DNA of 27,283 nucleotides from Candidatus Saccharibacteria bacterium UBA1932 (GTDB lineage: Bacteria > Patescibacteriota > Saccharimonadia > Saccharimonadales > Saccharimonadaceae). The notes under the pieces were generated by a model, which did no database searches, was not told the origin of the DNA, and worked only from the letters and a program-made list of their open reading frames with translations. The DNA lies in contig DDFI01000010.1 of assembly GCA_002337095.1 (NCBI GenBank), positions 1-27,283 on the forward strand. The letters run 5' to 3'. Positions 21,781-27,283 of this stretch are shown here, piece after piece. The first letter of the stretch is position 1. Each line of letters starts with the position of its first letter. Position numbers and translations under genes: made by a program.

Positions 21781-21810
21781 GCAAGCATGAGAACTATCAG
21801 AGGTGAGCTG

Positions 21811-21819
21811 TGGTATAAT
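21811..21819 (+). promoter_or_regulatory. Extended -10 promoter of alaS, leaderless
   Basis: TGGTATAAT ends 8 nt before the ATG at 21828. No -35 match at the usual distance. Confidence 0.6.
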
Positions 21820-21827
21820 GGATCAAT

Positions 21828-23708
21828 ATGAATGCTCAAGAAATCCGAAACGCGTATCTCAAATTTTATGCCGATCGTGGACATGCCGTGGTGCCGCGCG
21901 CGCCGCTGGTACTGCAGGGCGACCCCACGACGCTATTTACCGGCAGTGGCATGCAGCCAATGATTCCGTATTTGCTGGGCGAGCCTCACCCCGATGGTGT
22001 GCGGTTGGCTGATAGCCAGACGTGTCTACGCTCCCAGGATATCGAGGATATTGGCGACAATCGCCACACGACGTTCTTCGAAATGTTGGGTAACTGGAGC
22101 CTGGGCGATTACTTTAAACGCCAACAGATCGAGTGGATGTGGGAATTCTTGTCGCAGACTGTTGGCCTTGATATGAGTCGTCTGTACGTTACGTGCTATC
22201 AAGGTAACGAGCAGTTTGGCATTGCCAAAGATGCCGAGGCAGCCGAGGTGTGGGCGGGGCTATTTGCCGCGGCCGGGCTGTCAAATGGCCAAGCCGATAT
22301 CGGCAGCGAAGCAGCTGGCTATGCCCGCGGCATTCACGACGGCGAGCGGATTTTTTACTACGATGGCAGCAAAAACTGGTGGAGCCGCAACGGGAATGAG
22401 GCCAAAACACCAGTCGGCGACCCGTGCGGTCCTGACAGCGAAATGTTTTACGACTTTGGAACACCGCACAACCCCGAATTCGGCGAGTATTGCCACCCCA
22501 ACTGCGATTGTGGGCGCTTCATGGAAATCGGCAACAACGTATTTATGGCCTACAAAAAAGTCGCCGAAGGGCAGTTTGAGCCGCTCTCTAAACCAAATAT
22601 CGACCACGGTTCTGGCCTGGAGCGCATCGCCGCGGCCAAATTGGGCGATCCCGATGTGTTCAAAATTAGCCTGATGTGGCCAATTATCGAAAAACTCCAA
22701 GATATCAGCGGCAAAAAGTATGAAAGCCACACCGAAAGCATGCGTGTCATCGCCGATCATTTGCGCGCGGCAACATTCCTGGCGGTCGATGGCTGCGTGC
22801 CGAGCAACAAAGAGCAAGGCTATGTAATGCGCCGGCTGCTCCGCCGTGCGATTCGCTACAGTTTCGACCTTGGTGTCGAGCAGAATTTCCTCGGGGCAGT
22901 CGTGCCGGTCATCACCGAGCTGTATCGCACGGACTTTCCAGAGGTTGCTGAGCGCGAGAGTGACGTCGTCGCGGTGCTGGTGAAAGAAGAAAAAGCTTTT
23001 CGTCAGACGCTGCGAAACGGTATCAAGCAGATGCAAAAGTTTGCTGCTGACGGTCTAACGGGTGCGGAATTATTTATGCTGTATGACACCTATGGATTCC
23101 CGGTCGAGCTGAGCGCCGAAGAAGCCTACAAGCAAGGCGTGAGCCTGCCCGATGACTGGCGCGAGCAATTTGATGCCAAGATGCAAGAGCAGCGCGAGCG
23201 CAGTCGCACCGCCACTAAAGGTGAATTTAAGGGCGGCCTCGAGGGCCACGACGACATCCACCTGAAGTATCATACTGCCACGCACTTACTCTACAAAGCC
23301 CTGCGCACCGTGCTCGGTGATCATGTGATTCAGCGTGGCAGTAACATTACGGCCGAGCGCCTGCGGTTTGATTTTAGCCATCCACAGAAAGTCACCCGCG
23401 AGCAGCTCAACGAAGTAGAGAAAATCGTGAACGATGCCATCAAGGCCGACTACCCCATGACCTGGCGCGAATACCCGACCAGTGAGGCCTTTGCGCGCGG
23501 CGCTCTGGGCGCATTTGGCGACAAATACGGCGATACAGTCAAGGTGTATCAGGCGGGCCCGGATGACGCACCATTTAGCTTCGAAATCTGCGGTGGCCCG
23601 CACGTTATGCACACTGGCGCACTAGCCGAGGCCGGCAAAACATTCGTCATCACCAAAGAAGAAGCATCGAGCGCCGGCATCCGCCGCATCAAAGCCGTCT
23701 TGAGATAG
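21828..23708 (+). CDS. alaS: Alanyl-tRNA synthetase, short form without the C-terminal domain
   Basis: 626 aa; typical bacterial AlaRS is about 870. It charges tRNA-Ala. The class II catalytic core is intact (LFTGSGMQPMIPYL, LRSQDIEDIGDNRHTTFFEM, GNWSLGDYFK, DHGSGLERIAA), followed by the tRNA-recognition region (NKEQGYVMRRLLRRAIRYS). The editing domain is present with its zinc ligands: HTATH (His482, His486) and CGGPH (Cys588, His592). The protein stops just after editing (SSAGIRRIKAVLR), so the C-Ala/DHHA1 domain is absent. Because the last 20 bp recur downstream of the transposon, the stop may sit at an insertion point. However, the second copy is also followed soon by stops, and short AlaRS occur in reduced genomes, so natural shortness is the likelier reading. 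Confidence 0.95.
   Translation: MNAQEIRNAYLKFYADRGHAVVPRAPLVLQGDPTTLFTGSGMQPMIPYLLGEPHPDGVRLADSQTCLRSQDIEDIGDNRHTTFFEMLGNWSLGDYFKRQQIEWMWEFLSQTVGLDMSRLYVTCYQGNEQFGIAKDAEAAEVWAGLFAAAGLSNGQADIGSEAAGYARGIHDGERIFYYDGSKNWWSRNGNEAKTPVGDPCGPDSEMFYDFGTPHNPEFGEYCHPNCDCGRFMEIGNNVFMAYKKVAEGQFEPLSKPNIDHGSGLERIAAAKLGDPDVFKISLMWPIIEKLQDISGKKYESHTESMRVIADHLRAATFLAVDGCVPSNKEQGYVMRRLLRRAIRYSFDLGVEQNFLGAVVPVITELYRTDFPEVAERESDVVAVLVKEEKAFRQTLRNGIKQMQKFAADGLTGAELFMLYDTYGFPVELSAEEAYKQGVSLPDDWREQFDAKMQEQRERSRTATKGEFKGGLEGHDDIHLKYHTATHLLYKALRTVLGDHVIQRGSNITAERLRFDFSHPQKVTREQLNEVEKIVNDAIKADYPMTWREYPTSEAFARGALGAFGDKYGDTVKVYQAGPDDAPFSFEICGGPHVMHTGALAEAGKTFVITKEEASSAGIRRIKAVLR
23689..23708 (+). repeat. 20-bp direct repeat, left copy (alaS 3' end)
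   Basis: TCAAAGCCGTCTTGAGATAG, including the alaS stop. An exact second copy is at 24546-24565. Together they bracket the transposase element. Confidence 0.9.
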
Positions 23709-23831
23709 GGAAAAGAGCAGATCGACTGTAAATAGCTCGCTTTGCGTCTATTATCGTTAATGACTTCTTCGCAAATGTTGTCACCGGTCATCAAGCGGGC
23801 AAAGATGCCGCACTTTTATTTTAAGATTTTA
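23709..23831. other. Non-coding stretch between alaS and the element
   Basis: No ORF. A weak GCGG/CCGC hairpin with T-rich DNA after it (about 23796-23822) might terminate alaS. A tandem ATTTTAAG pair occupies 23818-23833 at the element border. If the 20-bp repeats mark an insertion, this stretch came in with it. Confidence 0.4.
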
Positions 23832-23867
23832 AGGGTTCAACCCTCAACAGATGATTTTGCTCTTAAT
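23832..23867 (+). repeat. Inverted repeat, left end of the element
   Basis: AGGGTTCAACCCTCAACAGA at the outer end, then TTTGCTCTTAAT inside. It overlaps the transposase stop codon (23863-23865), so the last codons lie within the repeat. Confidence 0.88.
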
Positions 23868-24468
23868 TTAGCGCTAATTCGTCTTTGATGGCCTTGAGCA
23901 CTGTGGCGCGGTCTTCGTAATCTTCCATAAATTGCCGGTATTGATCGGTCGTCATTGTCAACACTCGCTCCGGATGTACCCAATCTGATTGCGTAGTGCC
24001 CAGGAAGTGCCCCAGGCTCGACCAATAAAACGTCCGCCACGTTTGCGGATTGAGATGGATGTAGCGTGAAATATGCAGCAAGTAGCTGTCGCTCGAGATC
24101 CATGAGGCGCGAAAGATACTCTGGAACAAGTGGCCTTGACGCTTGTGTCGTTTGTTAAAATACATGGCGTATGAAGTAGAAACCGATTGCATTAAGCGAC
24201 TAATTTCTAGTGGATCGGCATCTTGATAGAGTAGCAAATGAAAGTGATTGCCCATTAGACAATAGGCCACCACTTCTACATCAAAATGGCGTAATTGTTC
24301 TTCGGGGTGGTCCGCGAGATACGCATCAGACAGGCGCTGCTCAAACAACGACAGAAACTTGCGCTTATCGGCACTATCCATAAAAATTCGCTGTCCACCC
24401 GCCCCACGGTTATATACGTGATAATAGGCGGGGGAAGTATAGAATTTGATGATATTTCGTGAAGGCAT
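23863..24468 (-). CDS. REP-associated tyrosine (Y1/HUH) transposase
   Basis: 201 aa from ATG 24468; the open frame extends upstream but the family N-terminus starts at SRNIIKFYTSPAYYHVYNRG. A single-strand DNA nuclease/transposase of the IS200-like Y1 superfamily. The HUH motif is NHFHLLL (His75, His77). The catalytic Tyr lies in STSYAMYFNKRH (Tyr100, or Tyr103). GHLFQSIFRA (112-121) and SRYIHLNP (134-141) are typical of REP-associated enzymes rather than plain IS200 TnpA. A TGGTATAGT -10 (24484-24476) ends 7 nt before the ATG, so even this gene has leaderless geometry. Motifs are complete, so it is likely active or recently active. Confidence 0.93.
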   Translation of the reverse strand: MPSRNIIKFYTSPAYYHVYNRGAGGQRIFMDSADKRKFLSLFEQRLSDAYLADHPEEQLRHFDVEVVAYCLMGNHFHLLLYQDADPLEISRLMQSVSTSYAMYFNKRHKRQGHLFQSIFRASWISSDSYLLHISRYIHLNPQTWRTFYWSSLGHFLGTTQSDWVHPERVLTMTTDQYRQFMEDYEDRATVLKAIKDELALN

Positions 24469-24475
24469 ATTTATT

Positions 24476-24484
24476 ACTATACCA
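24476..24484 (-). promoter_or_regulatory. Extended -10 of the transposase gene, leaderless
   Basis: TGGTATAGT on the minus strand ends 7 nt before the ATG at 24468. It lies inside the element, just within the right inverted repeat. Confidence 0.5.
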
Positions 24485-24492
24485 CTATATAT

Positions 24493-24528
24493 ATTAAGAG
24501 CAAATCTATCTGTTGAGGGTTGAACCCT
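24493..24528 (-). repeat. Inverted repeat, right end of the element
   Basis: Reverse complement of the left end except for a 3-nt block. Its outer border is followed by a 12-bp tandem duplication. Confidence 0.88.
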
Positions 24529-24547
24529 GAATTTCACCCTGAATTTC
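24524..24547 (+). repeat. 12-bp tandem repeat at the right border of the element
   Basis: ACCCTGAATTTC occurs twice head to tail (24524-24535, 24536-24547). The first copy overlaps the inverted repeat and the second runs into the 20-bp direct repeat. Confidence 0.85.
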
Positions 24548-24565
24548 AAAGCCGTCTTGAGATAG
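24546..24565 (+). repeat. 20-bp direct repeat, right copy
   Basis: Exact copy of the alaS terminal 20 bp (23689-23708), 857 bp downstream, on the far side of the transposase element and 22 bp before the stop of the next minus-strand gene. Confidence 0.9.
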
Positions 24566-24587
24566 AATATGAACTCGGTGGCGCGTC

Positions 24588-25397
24588 TTAGAGAGGGCGT
24601 ACGCGCTTGTCCTCGCAAAGCAGATCAATTTCGTGATCGACAATAGCAAAGTCTTTTAGGGTAAAGGCAGTCTGGCTTGTGTCGCCATCAACCGTCGTTT
24701 CCATTTTGTCAAATCCGATACTGCCGTCGTCATTGCGCATCATGCGTCGGACGATACGGAGCTCGTTCTCAATTGTTTCTACCTCTATAAAAGTATGCTG
24801 ATAGACATGATCCCGTGAGCGCACAGTACCGCTGCGCGTGGCGCCCGTTGCTACGACGTCACCGTTTTGGTCTACTGCAATATGTTGGCGTACGTAGGTA
24901 TATTTATCGTTCCATTGTTCTGCCTGGTCTTTAAGTACTTTGGTGATAGCGGCAAGCGATGCGGCGGCACTCTCATCGATGCTGTTAGCATCAACGTGCG
25001 TAAACTCCCGAGAATCAGGCGTGAGCAGTGCGTCTAAACTATATGATTGTAGTTGATGGGCAAGGTCGCTATCGCGCGCTTCTACTTTCGCCGAGGTGCC
25101 GTTCCATCGTGCTTCCCGGGCGTTACGGTGCAACAAAAAGGTCCCCTCTGGCAGATGATAGGCGAGAGAGCCATCAAGCTTGCCGCGTTCGTTTATTAGG
25201 TGGGCATCAACACAGAATGGTTTTGGCAATTCGCCGTCACGGGGCTCCAGCATCGGTGTGCCTGTAGATATAACAGTGTGGATATCGTACGGCGTGCTAA
25301 TTGTCAGATATTCAATCGCACCGCGTAATTTTTCGCCCAGCTCAGGAATAGATCGTTCTACTTGGGGATGTGAGGGTGTTTCTTGAGAATGCGCCAT
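24588..25397 (-). CDS. Soluble protein of unknown function, 269 aa
   Basis: The ATG at 25397 is supported by GAGGAG 7 nt upstream; the longer open frame reads through the terminator at 25476-25505 and is not used. The protein starts MAHSQETPSHPQVERSIPEL. It has no signal peptide or membrane segment. An N-terminal alpha/beta-like part (EYLTISTPYDIHTVISTGTP, CVDAHLINERGKLDGSLAYH) is followed by a helical stretch (SAAASLAAITKVLKDQAEQW). The beta-rich C-terminus is highly charged (ENELRIVRRMMRNDDGSIGF). No catalytic motif or family recognised. It is convergent with alaS across the transposase element. Confidence 0.65.
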   Translation of the reverse strand: MAHSQETPSHPQVERSIPELGEKLRGAIEYLTISTPYDIHTVISTGTPMLEPRDGELPKPFCVDAHLINERGKLDGSLAYHLPEGTFLLHRNAREARWNGTSAKVEARDSDLAHQLQSYSLDALLTPDSREFTHVDANSIDESAAASLAAITKVLKDQAEQWNDKYTYVRQHIAVDQNGDVVATGATRSGTVRSRDHVYQHTFIEVETIENELRIVRRMMRNDDGSIGFDKMETTVDGDTSQTAFTLKDFAIVDHEIDLLCEDKRVRPL

Positions 25398-25436
25398 ATA
25401 TTTGCTCCTCCTCGATAATCTCGAGTAACTATGTAT

Positions 25437-25445
25437 ATTATACCA
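25437..25445 (-). promoter_or_regulatory. Extended -10 of the 269-aa gene, with a real leader
   Basis: TGGTATAAT on the minus strand. The ATG is 39 nt downstream, so the transcript carries about 33 nt of leader with a Shine-Dalgarno. A small inverted repeat CTCGA/TCGAG (25411-25415/25421-25425) lies in the leader next to it. Confidence 0.6.
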
Positions 25446-25475
25446 CGTAATATTATATAAAGCAATGCCCCTCCA

Positions 25476-25505
25476 CGAAAAATCCCCCGACAGGGGGACT
25501 TTTCG
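25476..25505 (-). terminator. Strong intrinsic terminator, bidirectional form
   Basis: CGAAAA-AT-CCCCC (25476-25488), loop GACA, GGGGG-AC-TTTTCG (25493-25505). On the minus strand GGGGG is followed by A and five T, ending the HTH gene. On the plus strand it is followed by AC and four T. Confidence 0.82.
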
Positions 25506-25545
25506 TATCAAGTCACACTCCTTTCGGGGGTAGTGGGGTACGGTT

Positions 25546-26253
25546 CTAGACGGTTAGATCAACCTCGCCGCCGTCAGGGTGCACAATGTGCACCAAGGTC
25601 CCCTCCGGCAGCAATGCCGCGAAGACGAACGTGGTACTTGCAGTGTACTCGGCGTCGGGTGCCGTCGAGACGCGAGCGTCCGCCGGCAACCGCAGGCGTA
25701 CCGACACGAAGCGCGGTGATTTCGCTGCTCCATCTTCGAACGCATCGCGCTCCTCGATGGTGTAGCGCGGCCGCCCTGTATTTGTGGGGGGTTCGTCAGC
25801 GCCGCCGCAATGGGCGGCAACGAACTCGTCGACCTGCCGCTGGAGTTGCTCGCCATCCTCATCGTTATTGCCCGGGATGTCGAAGGTCACTTCGTCTGGA
25901 GTGGGATCTTCCGGCGCTCCGTAGACGATATGCCCCATTGCCTCAATTTCCGCTGAACTCATCGACAAGGAGACCTTGCCCTGGTCCTTTGCAGGACGAG
26001 GGGGCACCTCCATATCCTTGAGATCATAGATGTTGAAAAGGTCGACCTCTCTGTACCTGTACTCTTTACCGCTCAGGGCCTTTGCGATCAGCCCGGCATA
26101 ATGCCAAGACGTTTTGCCTCGACCCTGGAGCGCGCAGTAAATGACGCCAACATTGCATCCGATATCCCGTGCTAGCTCGGGTGCACTCAATTTGCGATAT
26201 CTCATCGCATCGTGAAGTCGGTGGTTCTTGATCGGGTTGAGACTGCGAGGCAT
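25546..26253 (-). CDS. HTH-domain protein, putative transcription regulator
   Basis: 235 aa, ATG at 26253 after AAAGGGG. Residues about 9-62 form a helix-turn-helix candidate of Cro/XRE style (HRLHDAMRYRKLSAPELARD, GCNVGVIYCALQGRG, LIAKALSG). The middle contains a Pro/Asp/Glu-rich linker (YGAPEDPTPDEVTFDIPG). The C-terminal about 65 residues are beta-rich (FVSVRLRLPADA, TTFVFAALLPEGTLVHIVHP) and may be a ligand or partner domain. It has a consensus promoter and a leader containing an inverted repeat that could be its own operator (inference). The DNA looks more GC-rich than the neighbours. No exact family recognised. Confidence 0.7.
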   Translation of the reverse strand: MPRSLNPIKNHRLHDAMRYRKLSAPELARDIGCNVGVIYCALQGRGKTSWHYAGLIAKALSGKEYRYREVDLFNIYDLKDMEVPPRPAKDQGKVSLSMSSAEIEAMGHIVYGAPEDPTPDEVTFDIPGNNDEDGEQLQRQVDEFVAAHCGGADEPPTNTGRPRYTIEERDAFEDGAAKSPRFVSVRLRLPADARVSTAPDAEYTASTTFVFAALLPEGTLVHIVHPDGGEVDLTV

Positions 26254-26301
26254 TGATTGCCCCTTTCTGGTGGGATGGGTTGTCTAGAACGGTAGGTCCT
26301 C

Positions 26302-26322
26302 ACAGTCACCTGGTAGTGACCG
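26302..26322. promoter_or_regulatory. Inverted repeat in the HTH gene leader, candidate operator
   Basis: ACAGTCAC (26302-26309), 5-nt spacer, GTGACCGT (26315-26322): an 8-bp dyad with one G/T pair, starting 12 nt downstream of the -10 box. Position and symmetry fit autoregulation by an HTH dimer. A leader hairpin is the alternative. Confidence 0.45.
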
Positions 26323-26333
26323 TGTTAGCATAC

Positions 26334-26362
26334 ATTATACAAGAATATCTTACTTACGTCAA
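26334..26362 (-). promoter_or_regulatory. Consensus sigma70-type promoter of the HTH gene
   Basis: On the minus strand TTGACG (26362-26357), 17-nt spacer, TATAAT (26339-26334). The ATG is about 80 nt downstream, giving the longest leader in the window. Confidence 0.82.
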
Positions 26363-26379
26363 TATTTCGAAGAGGTGGG

Positions 26380-27213
26380 TTAGGCTGCGCGATCTATGAA
26401 TGTGGAACTTCGCTGAAGTAGCGTATCCCGTTCTTGGTCGATATCGGCGTTAGCGATCAGGTTATCAAGATGTGGCAGCGCGCCGATATATCCAATATAT
26501 GCCCGCAGTTCCCGACCACGGTGCTGACGAACACCGAGGACCTTTTCGACGTGTGCAGATCCTATGTCGGCATGAGAATGTACTGAGTACTCGCGCAGAG
26601 GCGGTGCGGCAGACTTGGTCTGCTGCGGAGATGGCGAGTGGTGGCCACGAAGAGTGAGAATTTCGCGGAGATGACCAATACCATCTGGCTGCGACTCATC
26701 GAGTAGCGCCTGGTGCGTGGCGTAACGAGCAATCTCGGTACCATACCACGTTCGTCGCCGGTGCAGGCGGTCGCTCACCATATCAAACAGCCCGGTTGAG
26801 CTATCGGGCGCGTCCTGAAGGGCGTTGAGTTCCTCGTCACCTAGCACTTTGGCGAGGTAGCCAAGAGTGTCACTTGTAATAAGTGGGCGGGTAGCGGTTG
26901 TCCACTCGCCAGTATCATGCAAATGAAGAGCGAATGGGCGCGTATAGTCGCGACGCGAGATGGAAATGTCAGCAGTAATAGGGTGCTGATTAGGAAAGAC
27001 CCGTTCTGGTGGACGCTTGACAAAGGAGAATTTAGCACCGCCGTTTTTGTTTGGGAGAGCGGTAACCGCAGTGAGCCGCTGCTCGGGCGTCTGAGTCGCG
27101 TCAGCCACGAATGCGGCGCGCTCTATTGCCTCCAAAAACTCTATCTGCTGTAGGTGATTAAGGGGGATGGAGCGAGTGATATTTCGAGAGATTCCAGCCT
27201 CGATAGTATTCAT
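26380..27213 (-). CDS. Soluble protein of unknown function, 277 aa
   Basis: The ATG at 27213 (MNTIEAGISRNITRSIPLNH) is chosen because the -10 box ends 6 nt upstream; the in-frame ATG at 27231 would overlap the promoter. Mostly alpha-helical and charged, without signal peptide or membrane segment. Recognisable stretches include HLQQIEFLEAIERAAFVADA, TLGYLAKVLGDEELNALQDA and a His-rich segment (REYSVHSHADIGSAHVEKVL). No family recognised. It lies upstream of the HTH gene on the same strand, but each has its own promoter. Confidence 0.65.
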   Translation of the reverse strand: MNTIEAGISRNITRSIPLNHLQQIEFLEAIERAAFVADATQTPEQRLTAVTALPNKNGGAKFSFVKRPPERVFPNQHPITADISISRRDYTRPFALHLHDTGEWTTATRPLITSDTLGYLAKVLGDEELNALQDAPDSSTGLFDMVSDRLHRRRTWYGTEIARYATHQALLDESQPDGIGHLREILTLRGHHSPSPQQTKSAAPPLREYSVHSHADIGSAHVEKVLGVRQHRGRELRAYIGYIGALPHLDNLIANADIDQERDTLLQRSSTFIDRAA

Positions 27214-27219
27214 ATCTAT

Positions 27220-27248
27220 ATTATAGCACAAACACTATATCTAGTCAA
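27220..27248 (-). promoter_or_regulatory. Consensus promoter of the 277-aa gene, leaderless
   Basis: On the minus strand TTGACT (27248-27243), 17-nt spacer ending in TGC, TATAAT (27225-27220). The ATG begins 6 nt later. This is the clearest case of a full promoter with no room for a Shine-Dalgarno. Confidence 0.8.
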
Positions 27249-27283
27249 CTATTTTTACCTAAACCACCCCACACCTGCCCGCC

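Larger units (their letters stand above)
23832..24528 (-). mobile_element. REP-associated HUH transposase element with 36-bp inverted ends
   Basis: One transposase gene (minus strand) lies between inverted repeats 23832-23867 and 24493-24528, matching at 33 of 36 positions with one 3-nt difference block. Each repeat contains the perfect palindrome AGGGTTCAACCCT at its outer end, able to fold into the kind of hairpin that HUH transposases recognise. The element sits directly behind alaS and is flanked by a 20-bp direct repeat. It appears intact. Whether it moves alone, or the palindromes are host REP sequences served by a domesticated enzyme, cannot be told from one copy. Confidence 0.75.

Noticed and set aside
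22281..23036. 251-codon minus-strand frame inside alaS
   Set aside because: Antisense shadow of a gene with complete synthetase motifs.
24469..24618. N-terminal extension of the transposase frame
   Set aside because: It crosses the inverted repeat, the tandem repeat and the alaS repeat; the family N-terminus and a -10 box both place the start at 24468.
25476..25505. Symmetric hairpin as a recombination or attachment site
   Set aside because: The stem, small loop and flanking T runs fit a standard bidirectional intrinsic terminator downstream of the HTH gene.
25533..26021. 162-codon plus-strand frame
   Set aside because: Arg/Pro-rich shadow of the HTH gene; that gene has a consensus promoter and ribosome-binding site on the other strand.
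1..27283. UGA reassigned to glycine, as in SR1/Gracilibacteria
   Set aside because: UGA ends several genes at sensible family lengths and conserved genes read without internal UGA.
1..27283. CRISPR arrays, tRNA or rRNA genes
   Set aside because: No regularly spaced short repeats and no recognisable tRNA or rRNA sequence were seen. The palindromic repeats at 23832-24528 are a pair of element ends, not an array.

Overview
The window reads as chromosomal DNA of a small-genome bacterium of the Patescibacteria/CPR type, most likely Candidatus Saccharibacteria (TM7) or a close relative. This is inferred from protein style: a PcrA helicase with a GDDWQSIYSWRG motif, an RsmA with NVPYYITS, an alanyl-tRNA synthetase that stops after the editing domain, a divergent PGK, and tightly packed genes. 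UGA is used as a normal stop (for example the ends of the genes at 10339, 10936 and 17192), so the UGA=Gly code of SR1/Gracilibacteria does not apply. No rRNA, tRNA or CRISPR was recognised.

Layout. 1-568 (-): 5' part of a phage tail-fibre-like repeat protein, running off the window edge. 707-2422 (+): VIT/CCC1 metal transporter and a GH5 glucanase. 2623-3011 (-): small secreted protein split by a -1 frameshift at a run of six A. 3129 (+): tiny membrane protein. 3383-8130 (+): lower-glycolysis operon pyk-pgk-tpiA plus an acidic tail-anchored protein. 8196-10797 (+): pcrA/uvrD and a membrane protein. 10936-12999 (+): RpfB/YabE-like secreted wall hydrolase with a phage-lysozyme domain, then rsmA. 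13225-17025 (+): putative winged-helix protein with a disrupted start, metG, tatD and two unknown small genes. 17192-19990 (+): cysteine desulfurase, DUF218 protein and mnmA (tRNA 2-thiouridine). 19987-21147 (-): htpX and an unlisted 57-codon ORF. 21272 (+): 22-aa ORF and a bidirectional terminator, then a minus-strand gene. 21828-23708 (+): short alaS. 23690-24565: REP-associated HUH transposase between 36-bp inverted repeats, the whole bracketed by a 20-bp copy of the alaS 3' end. 24588-27213 (-): three unknown genes, one an HTH regulator with a candidate operator.

How the genes fit together. Housekeeping blocks (energy, translation, tRNA thiolation, rRNA methylation) alternate with surface or secreted functions (wall hydrolase, fibre repeats, DUF218, HtpX) and one mobile element. 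The wall hydrolase-rsmA and metG-tatD pairs are the same genes that cluster in Firmicutes and Actinobacteria (metS-yabD-yabE-rnmV-ksgA; metG-tatD-rpfB-ksgA), here in permuted order.

The strongest unexplained signal is at the starts of transcription units. At least nine (707, 3383, 8196, 10339, 14030, 17192, 21828, and on the minus strand 24468 and 27213) have a TATAAT-type -10 box ending only 6-10 nt before the start codon, often with an extended TGn. That geometry predicts leaderless mRNAs. Other genes (568, 3011, 3129, 20829, 21272, 25397, 26253) have Shine-Dalgarno sequences and real leaders. The genome therefore seems to run two initiation modes side by side, and two units (10901 and 13193) place a short ORF at the leaderless position ahead of the main gene.
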